Counted from the first letter of the stretch, positions 48,469 to 59,521 are shown. The stretch: DNA of 64,000 nt from Pseudoalteromonas xiamenensis (GCF_030994125.1 NZ_CP099917.1:2176001-2240000); one strand, 5' to 3'. The notes: generated by a model not told the origin, from the letters alone. Program-made: numbers and translations.

Positions 48469-48486
48469 ACTGTAAGAGCATAACGC

Positions 48487-49099
48487 ATGTCTGAATACCG
48501 CATTCCCGCGGCCTCTATTACCTACGAAGAAGAAATCAAGAAAAGTACGTTTATCGTGCATATTGCGCACACCCCGACGTTAGAAGAGGCAAAAGCCTTC
48601 ATTAATTCCATTTGCCAAAAATACCCAGATGCACGTCACAATTGTTGGGCCCATGTCGCTGGTCATCCAAAGGGGAGTCATGTTTATGGCTTTTCTGATG
48701 ATGGTGAACCAAATGGCACGGCGGGAAAACCGATGCTTAATGTTCTAATGGGTTCTGGACTTGGCGAAGTCACGGCAGTTATCACGCGCTATTTTGGTGG
48801 GATTAAGCTAGGTACGGGGGTTGGTTCGAGCCTACGGAGGATCGCTAAACAATGCGTTGGCACAGCTTGAAACGAGCTTGAAAATATCTCCAGCGTATTT
48901 AGAAGGTATCTCGGATTATGGGCAGCAAGGTCAGATTGAACAATACTTGCAAAGTCACTTCACCATACTGGCGTTGGAAAAAAACTACAGTGATAAAGTC
49001 GCATGGCTGGTAGAATTAGACTATCGTGAAGCGACGACGGCATGCGAAGAAATCTATGATTTAACCCATGGAACAGTTGAGTTCAAAATCAAAGAATAA
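48487..49099 (+). pseudogene. yigZ: Frameshifted YigZ (IMPACT family) protein gene
   Basis: The first frame (48487-48870) encodes the N-terminal UPF0029/IMPACT domain (SDDGEPNGTAGKPML, ITRYFGGIKLGTG). It then leaves the family sequence at about 48817-48820 (reading GVGSSLRR). A second frame resumes at 48821 with LVRAYGGSLNNALAQL and continues to a normal C-terminus at 49099. The family pattern GTGGLVRAYGG needs six bases where only four (GGGG) remain between the Thr and Leu codons, so two bases are missing within a G-run. The two pieces together make a normal length of about 204 residues. It may be a true frameshift, a programmed shift or a sequencing error. Confidence 0.85.
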
Positions 49100-49138
49100 G
49101 ACAATCAGAATGATAATAAAAAGTGAGCAGCAAGGCGC

Positions 49139-50590
49139 ATGCAGTTTCGTACTATAGTTAAAATTCTTGGCCAACTTGTCGTGTTATTTAGTCTCACGAT
49201 GGTTCCGCCAGCATTAGTGTCGTTAATTTACAAAGACGGTGGTGGTGTACCATTCGTCCTCGCCTTTATATTCAGCGTTATTATCGGATTGCTCGCTTAT
49301 TACCCTAACCGCCACCAACATGGTGATTTAAAAGCGCGAGAGGGCTTTTTAATCGTTGTATTATTCTGGTTGGTTCTGGGGTCGTTCGCGTCTTTGCCTC
49401 TTATTTTCTTGCAAGAACCCAATTTATCATTGGCTGATGCCGTGTTTGAAGCATTCTCAGGACTGACGACAACAGGGGCGACCGTACTGACGGGTATTGA
49501 ATATTTACCGAAATCAATCCTCTTCTATCGCCAACAATTGCAATGGTTTGGCGGTATGGGGATCATCGTACTTGCCGTCGCAGTCTTACCAATGCTTGGC
49601 GTTGGTGGTATGCAGTTGTATCGGGCGGAAACGCCTGGACCGGTAAAAGATTCAAAAATGACCCCTCGAATCGCCGATACCGCGAAGCACTTGTGGTACA
49701 TCTACGTAACGTTGACAGCAACGTGCACCATTGCTTATTGGCTTGCTGGTATGGGTTGGTTTGACGCAATTTGCCATGCGTTTGCGACCATCGCGATCGG
49801 CGGTTTCTCAACCTACGATGCTTCCATGGGTCATTTCGATAGCCCACTAATCAACTTTATTTGTGTGGTGTTTTTGCTCATTGCCGCTATCAACTTCTCG
49901 CTACATTATGCGGCCGTTGCAAGTCGAAGTGTAAAAGCGTACCTACGAGATCCGGAGTTTAAGGTCTTCTTATTCATTCAAGCTGTGTTGGTGGTGATTT
50001 GTTTTGCGGTGCTTTCATCTAACCACGTTTACGCGGATGGTGATGAAACATTAGATCAGGCTTTGTTTCAAGCCGTATCGATTAGTACGACAGCAGGATT
50101 TGCGACAGATAACTTCTCAGCTTGGCCGCTTTTTTTGCCTATCTTACTTATCTTTTCTAGCTTTATCGGTGGATGTGCCGGCTCAACGGGCGGGGGTATG
50201 AAGGTCGTGCGGGTATTCTTACTTTATTTACAAGGGATCCGAGAGTTAAACCGCCTTGTCCACCCTCGTGCGATTTACTCGATAAAATTAGGCCGTAAAG
50301 CGCTACCTGACAAAGTGGTTGAAGCGGTTTGGGGCTTTTTCTCTGCGTATGCACTGGTCTTTGTGATCATCATGTTGGGTTTACTTGCAACGGGCTTAGA
50401 TAACATCTCTGCGTTTTCTGCGACAGCAGCATGTTTAAATAACTTAGGTCCAGGCCTCGGTCAGGTTGCGTCGCACTATGGCGATATTACGGATTCAGCA
50501 AAATGGTTACTAACGCTCGCTATGGTATTTGGTCGCTTAGAAATCTTTACCTTGCTTGTCCTTTTTACCCCCACATTTTGGAGAGGGTGA
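49139..50590 (+). CDS. trkH: Trk potassium uptake system membrane protein TrkH
   Basis: A 483-residue potassium channel-like subunit (E. coli 483) with paired membrane helices. Selectivity-filter-like segments are GLTTTGATVL and SISTTAGFATD, plus the GGCAGSTGGGMKVVR gate region. It ends LVLFTPTFWRG, the family-typical C-terminus. It works with the cytoplasmic regulator TrkA, encoded at 52.5 kb on the opposite strand. Confidence 0.97.
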   Translation: MQFRTIVKILGQLVVLFSLTMVPPALVSLIYKDGGGVPFVLAFIFSVIIGLLAYYPNRHQHGDLKAREGFLIVVLFWLVLGSFASLPLIFLQEPNLSLADAVFEAFSGLTTTGATVLTGIEYLPKSILFYRQQLQWFGGMGIIVLAVAVLPMLGVGGMQLYRAETPGPVKDSKMTPRIADTAKHLWYIYVTLTATCTIAYWLAGMGWFDAICHAFATIAIGGFSTYDASMGHFDSPLINFICVVFLLIAAINFSLHYAAVASRSVKAYLRDPEFKVFLFIQAVLVVICFAVLSSNHVYADGDETLDQALFQAVSISTTAGFATDNFSAWPLFLPILLIFSSFIGGCAGSTGGGMKVVRVFLLYLQGIRELNRLVHPRAIYSIKLGRKALPDKVVEAVWGFFSAYALVFVIIMLGLLATGLDNISAFSATAACLNNLGPGLGQVASHYGDITDSAKWLLTLAMVFGRLEIFTLLVLFTPTFWRG

Positions 50591-50593
50591 GCC

Positions 50594-50852
50594 GAGACCG
50601 AAGCAGCGCTTCGCAGCTCGGCGAACGCGAGCAATGGATTGCGAGCTGGACCGCTGTGTCAGGATGACTTTTTCACTTCCTTTCTTTGAGACCGAAGCAG
50701 CGCTTCGCAGCTCGGCAAACGCGAGCAATGGATTGCGAGCCGGACCGCTGTGTCAGGATGACTCTTTCACTTCCTTTCTTTGAGACCGAAGCAGCGCTTC
50801 GCAGCTCGGCGAACGCGAGCAATGGATTGCGAGCTGGACCGCTGTGTCAGGA
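50594..50852. repeat. Tandem array of 94-bp repeats (two full, one partial copy)
   Basis: Units begin at 50594, 50688 and 50782 with GAGACCGAAGCAGCGCTTCG, a period of exactly 94. Copies 1 and 2 differ at about three positions, and copy 3 matches copy 1 for 71 bases to 50852. Each unit holds small inverted repeats (GCTCG...CGAGC and GCAATGGATTGC). The array starts three bases after the trkH stop. The apparent open frames across it only reflect the repeat. Confidence 0.93.
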
Positions 50853-51206
50853 CGGCGTGGCCCAAAACGCACTGTGCGCGTTTAATAAAATCAATAACTC
50901 CGCTTACGGGTGAAAAAAGACACTTTCTTGTTACCATTTTTAATTCGAGTGCAAATTTGTAACGTTTTATTCTTGTTTAAAAAGCACTCGTAAATTTTAC
51001 GCAACCCATCAATGAAATATATATATAACCAATTAAATTAGTGTATTAGAGAGTTTTTGTTTGCTGGTGGAATCCTTGTTTGTCCCTTTTATTCCTGCTT
51101 TTTGTAACCTAGTAACAAAACTATTTTTAACAAAATGATAAAAACTCGGATTTTCGGGTGTTATTTGCGTAAATATGTTCACAATAGATTAACTAGGAGT
51201 GTCACA
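50853..51206. other. Intergenic region after the tandem repeats
   Basis: An AT-rich stretch including an (AT)n run near 51018-51026. It must contain the promoter for the gene at 51207. No gene is supported. Confidence 0.45.
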
Positions 51207-51701
51207 GTGCTCGCGTTTGCATACTCAAAACCAAGGAATGTCGTGGAAGATCAGACGCTTTTGTTTGACTCGGGTGAAAAGCCGGAGTGCAGCTTGTTGA
51301 ATAGTGTAAAGGTGATTAACGAACACCTAGAGAATTATGGACAATTAAAAGCGATTTCATCTCCTCGACTCAGTCATTTAGCTATTTTCGGTTTGCACCA
51401 TCAAATTGGATGCGAGCTCGGGGTGCGGTTCGTCGTCAAAATTATTCATGAAGCTGAATTATGGCAAAAAAGAACTCTGCCACCATTGGCGCTAGAAGGC
51501 GCATCTATTATCAACGCGCTGCGTGATGAGAGTGAGTTGGCGGGTATTACCATTGTACTTAAGCGTAATGGCGAGCCGATGGTCTTTTTTACAGAGCACT
51601 ATGAACTGGATATGTCGATGAGCACTTTAGAAGCGCAAAGTCGTATGATGACCTTAAGAGAAGGTGCACAAGTATTGCGCGGCCACTTTTTGCTGAATTA
51701 G
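51207..51701 (+). CDS. Hypothetical protein
   Basis: A 164-residue soluble protein. The GTG at 51207 has AGGAG 7 bases upstream; an in-frame ATG at 51135 would add 24 residues without an RBS. The sequence shows mixed alpha/beta character (LLNSVKVINEHLENYGQL, LGVRFVVKIIHEAELW, TIVLKRNGEPMVFFTEHY) and has no signal peptide, membrane helix or Cys motif. I do not recognise the family. It lies upstream of the PilZ gene and could share its transcript. Confidence 0.65.
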   Translation: MLAFAYSKPRNVVEDQTLLFDSGEKPECSLLNSVKVINEHLENYGQLKAISSPRLSHLAIFGLHHQIGCELGVRFVVKIIHEAELWQKRTLPPLALEGASIINALRDESELAGITIVLKRNGEPMVFFTEHYELDMSMSTLEAQSRMMTLREGAQVLRGHFLLN

Positions 51702-51797
51702 CTCGGGCGTCATTTTATTTTTTAGTTTATTAAACTTGCAACTTGAGGTGCTTGGATCTTTAATGGCAACAAGAAGGGTTTGGAAGTTGTCGCCATT

Positions 51798-52481
51798 ATG
51801 TTGAAAACCGAAGTTGCAGGAAGCAAAGCGCATTTAAACAAAATTGTCGCTGGTAGTTTAATTGATGTAGAAATCTTAATGCCAGCCACCAGCAAGCGGG
51901 TGAAAACCGAGTTCGTCGGACTGCTTGAGGGACAGTTTATCGTTTTAAATCATCCCAACCCTAAGCGATTAGGCGCGGCGTTGGACTACATAAAAGAAGG
52001 TGCGCAAGTGATTGTGCGAGCGTTGCTTGAACAAAGTGGCGGGCAAATCATTGCATTTAAAGCACACATAAAGTCGGTGACTGTCCATCCCGCGCGGCTT
52101 ATTTTTATTCATTTTCCAGAAAGCGTTCAGCTGATCAAGCTGCGCAATCATACTCGGATCCCGACACTCATTCCCGCCACCTTTTGTATTCCAAATTACA
52201 ATACCTTAGGTGTGATTAAAGACATCAGTTTGAAAGGGTTACAACTGCACGTACAAGAGCCTCACGTACCAGAAGATTTAAAGGAAACGCTGTGCAGTAT
52301 TAAACTCACAGGAAAGGATGAGGAGCACATTACGTTGCAAGGACAAGTATGTAGTATCAAGCAGGAAAGTGTGACGACCCATCTAGGCATCAAGTTATTG
52401 TGCGAACAGAGTAAGATAGAAAACGTACTCAAAGATTATCTAATAGATTTATCAGTGATAGAGCAGACTGAAGTGGTGTAG
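51798..52481 (+). CDS. PilZ domain protein (YcgR-like c-di-GMP receptor)
   Basis: A 227-residue protein. The C-terminal PilZ domain has the c-di-GMP signature R116xxxR120 (RNHTRIPT) and D142-I-S-L-K-G147. An N-terminal YcgR-like beta-barrel domain precedes it. YcgR proteins slow the flagellar motor or alter surface behaviour upon c-di-GMP binding. The ATG at 51798 is preferred over an in-frame TTG at 51780 because GGAAG stands upstream. No flagellar gene is adjacent. Confidence 0.88.
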   Translation: MLKTEVAGSKAHLNKIVAGSLIDVEILMPATSKRVKTEFVGLLEGQFIVLNHPNPKRLGAALDYIKEGAQVIVRALLEQSGGQIIAFKAHIKSVTVHPARLIFIHFPESVQLIKLRNHTRIPTLIPATFCIPNYNTLGVIKDISLKGLQLHVQEPHVPEDLKETLCSIKLTGKDEEHITLQGQVCSIKQESVTTHLGIKLLCEQSKIENVLKDYLIDLSVIEQTEVV

Positions 52482-52525
52482 ATAGATATCATAGAGTTAG
52501 AACTCCCTGATATGCCGAAAATAAT

Positions 52526-53902
52526 TTAGACGAACAGCGCACTGACTTGGAATAGCTTTTCCACGATACCGATGTGCTTTTTATCAATTAAGAACATGAT
52601 CACGTGGTCACCGGATTCAATAATGGTATCGTCGTGCGCAATCAACACTTCATCATCACGTACAATGGCACCGATGGTCGTACCTGCTGGGAGCTTGATA
52701 TCTCGAATTGCACGGCCAACCACTCGAGAAGTATTTTCGTCGCCGTGAGCAACCGCTTCGATAGCTTCTGCTGCCCCTTTTCGCAATGAGTAGACGTTGA
52801 CAATATCACCTCGACGAACGTGAGTCAGCAGAGCAGAGATAGTTGCTTGTTGCGGTGATATCGCAATATCAATTTCACCCCCTTGAACAAGGTCAACATA
52901 AGCGCTTCGTTGGATTAGTACCATCGTTTTTGCCGCACCCATCCGCTTGGCTAACATGGCGGCCATGATATTGGCTTCATCGTCGTTGGTTACAGCAATG
53001 AAAACATCCACTTGTTCAATGTGTTCTTCGGATAACAACTCATGATCAGACGCGTCGCCACTGAACACAACTGTATTATCAAGCATCTCGGATAGCTGAG
53101 CGGCGCGAGTTGGATTTCGCTCTATGAGTTTAACGCTGTGGTTTTTTTCAAGAGAACGAGCAAGACCCGCGCCGATATTACCACCACCTGCAATCATGAT
53201 TTTTTTATACGAGCGTTCAAGTTTTTGTAGCTCATTCATCACGGCGCGAATATGTTTCGTTGCAGCAATGAAAAAGACTTCATCATCCGCTTCTATAACC
53301 GTTGTACCAAGCGGTTTAATGGCTTTACCCTGACGGTAAATCGCAGCAACACGCGTATCCACGTTTGGAATATGCTCTTTCAATGCCGACAGCGCATAAC
53401 CAACTAAAAGACCACCGTAGTAGGCCTTTACCGCAACCAAGGACAGCATACCATCGGCAAATTGCAGTACTTGCAAAGCTCCCGGGTAGTCGATTAAGCG
53501 ACGAATGTAGTTTGTTACTAGCTGCTCCGGTGCGATGTAGTGGTCTACCGGAAGGTCGTTATTGTGGAATAGTTTTTCTTTATGACGCAGGTATTGTTCC
53601 GAGCGGATCCGAGCGATTTTAGTTGGCGTATTAAAAATACTGTAGGCAACTTGGCACGCTACCATGTTAACTTCGTCCGAACTGGTCACAGCGATAATCA
53701 TATCGGCATCATCGGCACCGGCTTGGCGTAATACATCAGGGTGAGCTGAATGGCCGTGTACGACTTGTAAGTCGTATTTGTCTTGAAGCTCTCTGAGTCG
53801 GTCACCATCAATGTCGATGACCGTTATCTCGTTTTGTTCACCAACAAGGTTTTCAGCGAGCGTTCCACCGACCTGACCGGCGCCTAAAATGATGATTTTC
53901 AT
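52526..53902 (-). CDS. trkA: Trk system potassium uptake protein TrkA
   Basis: A 458-residue cytoplasmic regulator (E. coli 458) of TrkH with two RCK (NAD-binding plus TrkA-C) halves: [17 protein letters not shown] at the start and [20 protein letters not shown] in the middle. It is downstream of rsmB (8-base gap), the same order as E. coli fmt-rsmB-trkA. Confidence 0.98.
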   Translation of the reverse strand: MKIIILGAGQVGGTLAENLVGEQNEITVIDIDGDRLRELQDKYDLQVVHGHSAHPDVLRQAGADDADMIIAVTSSDEVNMVACQVAYSIFNTPTKIARIRSEQYLRHKEKLFHNNDLPVDHYIAPEQLVTNYIRRLIDYPGALQVLQFADGMLSLVAVKAYYGGLLVGYALSALKEHIPNVDTRVAAIYRQGKAIKPLGTTVIEADDEVFFIAATKHIRAVMNELQKLERSYKKIMIAGGGNIGAGLARSLEKNHSVKLIERNPTRAAQLSEMLDNTVVFSGDASDHELLSEEHIEQVDVFIAVTNDDEANIMAAMLAKRMGAAKTMVLIQRSAYVDLVQGGEIDIAISPQQATISALLTHVRRGDIVNVYSLRKGAAEAIEAVAHGDENTSRVVGRAIRDIKLPAGTTIGAIVRDDEVLIAHDDTIIESGDHVIMFLIDKKHIGIVEKLFQVSALFV

Positions 53903-53910
53903 ATCAGTAT

Positions 53911-55197
53911 TTAGTTCTTTTTAAACAATTTAGCGTAATAAAAGCCGTCAGTAGTACCTGGTAACAGCTGCATGCCTGGTGTTGTTTCGGTGTCTTCGCT
54001 ATGCAAAGGAACCAACTGCGCATCCGTGTGTTCGGCTAAAAACGCGGTTATTTGATTGCGGTTTTCGGCAGGTAACACCGAACAAGTTGCATAAAGCAGT
54101 GTGCCACCGGCTTTCAACAATGGCCAGATATTGTTCAGGATTTTACGCTGAATTAGCGCCAAGTCTTCGATATCTGAGGCACGGCGTAGCCATTTTATGT
54201 CTGGATGACGGCGAATAACCCCAGTCGCTGAACATGGAACATCTAGTAAAATACGGTCAAATTGCTCACCATCCCACCAATCATCCGGTTGGCTGGCATC
54301 ACCTTGAAGACAGTGTGCTGATAATGACAAGCGCGCCAAATTGTCTTCTACTCGCTGTAATCGTATTTCGTCAGCATCTATCGCGACTACGTTGCAGTCT
54401 GCTAGTTCGAGCAAATGGCATGTTTTACCACCAGGTGCGGCACACGCGTCTAACACTCGTTCACCGTTTTCAGGTGCAAGTAGTCTTGCGGCAAGTTGAG
54501 CCGCGGCATCCTGGACAGAACAAGCGCCCACGCTAAAATTAGGAAGTTTGTCGACATCACATGGGGCATTCAGCAACAACCCATCGACAAAACGGTCGTC
54601 CTGAGAAAAGCCAATTGCTTGTTCGTTTAGCTTGTTTGCATACTGCTCCGCTGAATTCTGGCGCTGGTTTACACGCAGCCACATCGGGGCTTGCTGTTGG
54701 TTCGCTTCAAGAAGCAATTCCCACGACTCAGGGTAGCCAGCTTGCACGGCTTTAATGAACCAAGATGGGTGATTGTATTTGCATACGGGAATGTCATTGG
54801 CGCTGGCTTCCAATTCAGCTTGTTGGCGCTGAAAATTGCGAAGAATGGCGTTGATCAGTCCTTTTAGGCCGGGGGCTCGCAGTTCTGCTAGTGCGTTGAC
54901 CGTTTCTGCAACTGCTGCATGTGAAGGCACACGCATGTGTTGTAGTTGGTAAATACCTACATACAGCAAAAATTGGAAAACGCGGTTTTTTCCTTTTAGC
55001 GGTTGCTCGAGTAGTTTTTGGCAGTAATGCTCCAAACTTGGCAAATAACGCAATACGCCATAGCACATGTTTTGCAGCAAGGCCTTGTCCTTCGGCGCAA
55101 CAAGTTTTGCAGCAATAGGCAGTTGGGTAGATAAAGACACTCCTTTATCTACTACTTGGAATAGTGTTTGTGCAGCAATGGCTCTTACATTACTCAT
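53911..55197 (-). CDS. rsmB: 16S rRNA (cytosine967-C5)-methyltransferase RsmB
   Basis: A 428-residue enzyme (Sun/Fmu, E. coli 429) with an N-terminal NusB-like RNA-binding domain and a SAM domain with [17 protein letters not shown]. Catalytic Cys residues are in [16 protein letters not shown] and [11 protein letters not shown]. The ATG at 55197 overlaps the fmt stop (ATGA), so translation is coupled; longer starts lie inside fmt. Confidence 0.98.
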   Translation of the reverse strand: MSNVRAIAAQTLFQVVDKGVSLSTQLPIAAKLVAPKDKALLQNMCYGVLRYLPSLEHYCQKLLEQPLKGKNRVFQFLLYVGIYQLQHMRVPSHAAVAETVNALAELRAPGLKGLINAILRNFQRQQAELEASANDIPVCKYNHPSWFIKAVQAGYPESWELLLEANQQQAPMWLRVNQRQNSAEQYANKLNEQAIGFSQDDRFVDGLLLNAPCDVDKLPNFSVGACSVQDAAAQLAARLLAPENGERVLDACAAPGGKTCHLLELADCNVVAIDADEIRLQRVEDNLARLSLSAHCLQGDASQPDDWWDGEQFDRILLDVPCSATGVIRRHPDIKWLRRASDIEDLALIQRKILNNIWPLLKAGGTLLYATCSVLPAENRNQITAFLAEHTDAQLVPLHSEDTETTPGMQLLPGTTDGFYYAKLFKKN

Positions 55198-56141
55198 GCA
55201 TGACCTACCAAAGAACCGACAGTAACCCAATCAGCTCGTCCATTTAGGAAATCTTGCGCAGACATTGGCTTTTTGCCTTCAGGCTGAAGTAACGTAATTC
55301 TCAGTGCTTTGTCGCCAGTGGCGATAACGATTCCTGACTTGTCTGCGCTAAGCACTTTACCGGCTTCGCCCGAGCGCACGTCTATTTCAGCTTGCCAAAT
55401 TTTCACGGTATGGTTTTGCATCTGTGTAAATGCCACTGGCCATGGATTAAAGGCGCGAATATTTCGTTCGATTTGCTCTGCACTCATGGTCCAATCAATT
55501 TGCGCTTCTTCTTTGGACAGCTTTTTGGCGTAGTTTGCCTCTGCATCATCCTGTTTTACGGGTTGAGTTGACCCTGAAGCCACTTGGTCGAGCGTTTCAA
55601 GTAGAGCCGATGGACCCGTTTGAGCCAACTTTTCGTACAACGAGGCTGAAGTGTCTGTCGATTCAATTGGACAGGTCACGATATGAAGCATATCGCCAGT
55701 GTCGAGACCTACGTCCATTTGCATGATAGTCACACCGGTTTCCGCGTCACCAGCCCAGATTGAACGTTGGATTGGTGCCGCACCACGCCAGCGCGGTAAG
55801 ATTGAGCCATGTACGTTCAAACAACCAAACTTAGGCATATCTAACACGGCTTTTGGTAGCAAGAGACCATAAGCGACCACGACCATGACATCGGCATTCA
55901 GCGCCGCCAATTCCGCTTTGGCTTCGTCAGACTTAAAGTTTTCAGGCTGATAAACAGGGATGTTATGCTGAAGCGCGAGTTCTTTAACTTCACTCGCTTT
56001 TAATTTTTTGCCTCGACCTGCAGGTCTATCTGGCTGGCTGTACACAGCAATAACTTCATGGTGAGAGTGGATCAAAGCGGCGAGGTGACGCGCGGCAAAA
56101 TCCGGCGTCCCCGCGAAAACAATGCGTAGAGGAGTGGTCAC
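55194..56141 (-). CDS. fmt: Methionyl-tRNA formyltransferase
   Basis: A 315-residue enzyme (E. coli 315) that formylates initiator Met-tRNA. It has the start [18 protein letters not shown], the formyl-THF-binding [11 protein letters not shown] and catalytic [21 protein letters not shown], and a C-terminal OB-like domain. It is paired with def upstream, as is nearly universal. Confidence 0.98.
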   Translation of the reverse strand: MTTPLRIVFAGTPDFAARHLAALIHSHHEVIAVYSQPDRPAGRGKKLKASEVKELALQHNIPVYQPENFKSDEAKAELAALNADVMVVVAYGLLLPKAVLDMPKFGCLNVHGSILPRWRGAAPIQRSIWAGDAETGVTIMQMDVGLDTGDMLHIVTCPIESTDTSASLYEKLAQTGPSALLETLDQVASGSTQPVKQDDAEANYAKKLSKEEAQIDWTMSAEQIERNIRAFNPWPVAFTQMQNHTVKIWQAEIDVRSGEAGKVLSADKSGIVIATGDKALRITLLQPEGKKPMSAQDFLNGRADWVTVGSLVGHA

Positions 56142-56171
56142 GTTAAGTCCTAATTTGGTTTGCTCAGAAGA

Positions 56172-56681
56172 TTAAGCTTTAGCAGCCAACTTGGCGTCTT
56201 TTTCTAGCTTTTTACGAATACGCTGACGCTTAAGTGGCGACAGGTAATCGATAAAGAGTTTACCAATTAGGTGGTCTAATTCGTGCTGAACACACACCGC
56301 TAACAAACCATCGGCTTCAAATGAATAGGGTTCACCGTTTTCATTTAATGCATTCACGGTAACCGTTTCTGCACGGTCTACCTTTGCGTAAGACGATGGA
56401 ACGGACAAACAGCCTTCTTCGCTAATAGTGCAGCCTGCTTTTTCAACAATTTGAGGATTGATTAGTACAAGAGGTTCATCACGTTCTTCCGATACGTCAA
56501 TAACCACGATACGCTGATGAATATTGACTTGCGTCGCGGCCAAGCCGACACCATTTTCATCGTACATCGTTTCGAGCATGTCTTTGACGATTTGGCGGAT
56601 TTCATCATTTACTTCCGCAACAGGTGCTGCCACTGTGCGTAAGCGCTCATCGGGAAACCTCAGTACTTCTAACCTTGCCAT
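56172..56681 (-). CDS. def: Peptide deformylase
   Basis: A 169-residue metalloenzyme (E. coli 169) removing N-formyl groups. The three signature motifs are present: [16 protein letters not shown] (Cys ligand) and [12 protein letters not shown] (HExxH). The ATG at 56681 follows AAGG by 5 bases; seven upstream codons in the longer frame are not supported. Confidence 0.98.
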   Translation of the reverse strand: MARLEVLRFPDERLRTVAAPVAEVNDEIRQIVKDMLETMYDENGVGLAATQVNIHQRIVVIDVSEERDEPLVLINPQIVEKAGCTISEEGCLSVPSSYAKVDRAETVTVNALNENGEPYSFEADGLLAVCVQHELDHLIGKLFIDYLSPLKRQRIRKKLEKDAKLAAKA

Positions 56682-56798
56682 AGTAACCTTTTCGTTTGTC
56701 ATAAAAATAGGGTATTGTATGTGTTTATTTTAGCCATTCACATTCACCTTTAACAGGTTTTGGTTGATAATATCGAAAAATAACTCAAGGAAGCACAC

Positions 56799-57926
56799 AT
56801 GAGACTCCCTCTTTCTGGCTTGTTATTAGCAACTTGTGTTGCATTTGGCGTGCAAGCAGAACAATTGCAAATTAAACCGGATGCACCAGCACAGTATGTG
56901 GTTAAAAAGGGAGATACGCTTTGGGATATTTCAAATCTTTATCTATCGAGTCCATGGCTTTGGCCAAAACTATGGTCGTGGAACCCGCAAGTTAAAAATC
57001 CAAATCTCATCTACCCTGGTAACGTATTAGCTTTGGTCTATGATGCCAACGGACAACCACAGCTACAGTTGGTTAAGGGCGTTGTGAAACTTTCTCCTAC
57101 AGTACGTGTTATCGAAAAGAATCAAATCGCCATACCCACACTGCCTTTGAGTGTGATCGAACCGTATTTGACGCATGAAGTGGCGCTTACCGAGGCGGAC
57201 ATCGACATGCACCCAATTATTTTGGGCTCAAATCGCAATGTTAAAATCAACACACTCGACCAACTCCTCTATGTGAAAGGGAATGTAGTAAATAACGCGC
57301 TTTATGGTATTTACCGCAAAGGCGATGATTACAAGGAATTGGAAAGTCAGCAAATCTTGGCGACAGAGATGCGTTTAGTGGCAACCGCGCGAGGGATCCG
57401 AAGTGGTGATATTGCAAACGGCAGTCCTGGTACCGTTTACGTTGAAGAAGTGAAACAAGAGATTCGTGCAGGGGACAGATTAATTCCCTTAAACTCGTTT
57501 GCTAATTACAGTGCGCAATTCAAAATGAGTCGCCCATCTACGGCGATGTCTGGGCAAATTATCGCGACGAACAATCAATTGCGTGAGTTTAGTTCGATGT
57601 CCGTTGTCGTGCTTAACGTGGGTAAAGCGCAGCAAGTGCATGAAGGGTTTATGTTTGACATTAAACGTCAGTCGCCAACGGTGATAGAAGGTCACAGTGG
57701 CCCTCGCTACGTAGAAGATGCTAACAGCCTCGAGAAGCTGATTAAGGCAACCTCGGAGTTTTTTGGTGATGACAATACCGAGGGCAGTACTGTTTGGACG
57801 ATGCCGAAAGAGAAAGTAGGTGAACTCATGGTATTTCGAGTGTTTGATAAGGTCAGTTATGCCTTAGTGACGAAAACGTCTGAGCCACTTCGAATTGGCG
57901 ATTTTGTTGAGGCTTTGCCAAACTAG
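56799..57926 (+). CDS. Secreted LysM-domain protein
   Basis: A 375-residue protein with signal peptide MRLPLSGLLLATCVAFGVQA and an N-terminal LysM domain (YVVKKGDTLWDISNLYLSSP, WNPQVKNPNLIYPGNVLAL) that binds peptidoglycan. The rest is beta-rich with no visible catalytic motif. It is divergent from def and 29 bases upstream of dprA, a conserved placement in gammaproteobacteria. Role in cell-wall biology is inferred. Confidence 0.9.
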   Translation: MRLPLSGLLLATCVAFGVQAEQLQIKPDAPAQYVVKKGDTLWDISNLYLSSPWLWPKLWSWNPQVKNPNLIYPGNVLALVYDANGQPQLQLVKGVVKLSPTVRVIEKNQIAIPTLPLSVIEPYLTHEVALTEADIDMHPIILGSNRNVKINTLDQLLYVKGNVVNNALYGIYRKGDDYKELESQQILATEMRLVATARGIRSGDIANGSPGTVYVEEVKQEIRAGDRLIPLNSFANYSAQFKMSRPSTAMSGQIIATNNQLREFSSMSVVVLNVGKAQQVHEGFMFDIKRQSPTVIEGHSGPRYVEDANSLEKLIKATSEFFGDDNTEGSTVWTMPKEKVGELMVFRVFDKVSYALVTKTSEPLRIGDFVEALPN

Positions 57927-57955
57927 AGAATTTGTTTTGCTCTAAGGAGAGAGCG

Positions 57956-59041
57956 TTGAATAAATTTTCGTTACAGGACTACCTCACATTATTGCTTTGT
58001 CCAGGTCTTGGGCCAAAAACGTTGTCAAAGTGGCTTGCAGCTCATGTTCATTCTATCGAATCACGGCAAGATCTTGATCACACGTTACTCAATGAGTCTC
58101 ACCAAGCTTATTTTGCGGCGCCTCCCTATGCACTTATTAAACGTTACATGGCTGACATCGAAGCCAAGCAAATACAATGGATAGGTCTGTTTGATGAGGC
58201 GTATCCGACCCGATTAAAAGAAATCAGTGCGCCGCCATTAGTCTTGTTTTACTTTGGTGATGTCTCACTGTTGCAGGCACCACAACTGGCTATTGTCGGG
58301 ACTCGTAACCCTACTGTTAGTGGTAAAGAGACCGCTTATGAGTTTGCCTTTCGCTGTGCTGAAGCCGGACTGACTATCACGTCAGGTTTGGCTTTGGGTA
58401 TCGATACTTCCGCACATCAGGGAGCATTAGCTGCAAAGGGCAAAACCGTGGCAGTGCTTGGGACTGGTGTCGACGTAATCTACCCAAAGCGAAATCAATC
58501 ACTTTACCGTGACATCATCGGTGCTGGGCTGGTGGTCAGTGAGTTTTTACCAGGAACCGTGCCTAAACCTGAACATTTTCCGCGCCGAAATCGTATTGTT
58601 TCAGGCTTGTCACTTGGAACATTGGTCGTGGAGGCAGAAATTAAAAGTGGTTCGCTCATCACGGCGCGTTATGCATTGGAACAAAACCGAGAAGTCTTTG
58701 CTGTGCCTGGGTCGATACGAAACAGTATGGCCCAAGGCTGCCACTATTTGATAAAGCAAGGCGCAAAATTGTGTGAAAATGCCGAGGATATTCTTTCAGA
58801 ATTCGCCCTTTTTTATGAAAACAAGCTATATATAAATGTAGAGCCGACTAAAAAAATGGTGGAGGCGTGCCCCGTATTAAACTGTCTTGGTTATGAAGCA
58901 ACATCTATTGATGCTTTACAGCTAAGAACCCAATGGCCAATTGAAGAGCTCACCGCTCGATTATTGGACTTAGAACTTGAAGATAAAGTAGCTAAGGTTG
59001 CCGAAGGCTATATGAAAGTCGCTAGGGGTAGAGATGTTTGA
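57956..59041 (+). CDS. dprA: DNA processing protein DprA
   Basis: A 361-residue ssDNA-binding RecA loader for natural transformation (Smf). The Rossmann fold has [38 protein letters not shown] and [20 protein letters not shown]. The TTG at 57956 has AAGGAG 6 bases upstream; the longer frame starts inside the RBS. Its end overlaps smg by 8 bases. Confidence 0.96.
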   Translation: MNKFSLQDYLTLLLCPGLGPKTLSKWLAAHVHSIESRQDLDHTLLNESHQAYFAAPPYALIKRYMADIEAKQIQWIGLFDEAYPTRLKEISAPPLVLFYFGDVSLLQAPQLAIVGTRNPTVSGKETAYEFAFRCAEAGLTITSGLALGIDTSAHQGALAAKGKTVAVLGTGVDVIYPKRNQSLYRDIIGAGLVVSEFLPGTVPKPEHFPRRNRIVSGLSLGTLVVEAEIKSGSLITARYALEQNREVFAVPGSIRNSMAQGCHYLIKQGAKLCENAEDILSEFALFYENKLYINVEPTKKMVEACPVLNCLGYEATSIDALQLRTQWPIEELTARLLDLELEDKVAKVAEGYMKVARGRDV

Positions 59042-59507
59042 TATTTTAATGTATTTGTTTGAAAACTATATTCACAACGAATCTGAAGTGTACGTTGAGC
59101 AAAATGAATTAACGAAAGAGCTCGAACGTGCTGGATTTAACCACGACGAAATTTACAAAGCGCTAAATTGGTTAGAACAGTTAGCGGATCTACAACACAG
59201 TGACGAAATCCCCTACTTAAACGCAAGAGCCGACCATTCGATTCGCATATACAGCCAAGAAGAGTGCGAAGTGCTTGATCTGGAATGTCGAAGTTTTTTA
59301 ATGTTTGTTGAACGTATAGGCGTAATTGACAGCACAACACGGGAAATGGTTATCGACCGTATTTTTGCGCTAGAAAAATCCATCATTACGCTTGAAGATT
59401 TAAAGTGGGTTATCTTGATGGTGCTCTTTAATGTACCTGGAAAGGAAAAAGCCTTTGCGCAAATGGAGGATTTGATTTTCGAAGAGCCCAACGGCCTACT
59501 TCATTAA
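59034..59507 (+). CDS. smg: Smg family protein (DUF494)
   Basis: A 157-residue protein (E. coli Smg 157) with the family start [19 protein letters not shown] and the C-terminal [18 protein letters not shown]. The molecular role is not established. It overlaps dprA, with conserved synteny dprA-smg-yrdD-tsaC. Confidence 0.95.
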   Translation: MFDILMYLFENYIHNESEVYVEQNELTKELERAGFNHDEIYKALNWLEQLADLQHSDEIPYLNARADHSIRIYSQEECEVLDLECRSFLMFVERIGVIDSTTREMVIDRIFALEKSIITLEDLKWVILMVLFNVPGKEKAFAQMEDLIFEEPNGLLH

Positions 59508-59521
59508 TCTGTATACCTGTA

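Noticed and set aside
50594..50852. CRISPR array
   Set aside because: The units are contiguous 94-base repeats with no unique spacers, and no cas genes are present.
50556..50962. Three plus-strand frames of 60-75 codons with repeated RPKQRFAARRTRAMDCE-like translation
   Set aside because: They arise from the 94-bp tandem repeat. They have no RBS, and the first overlaps the 3-prime end of trkH, so the DNA repeat is the real feature.
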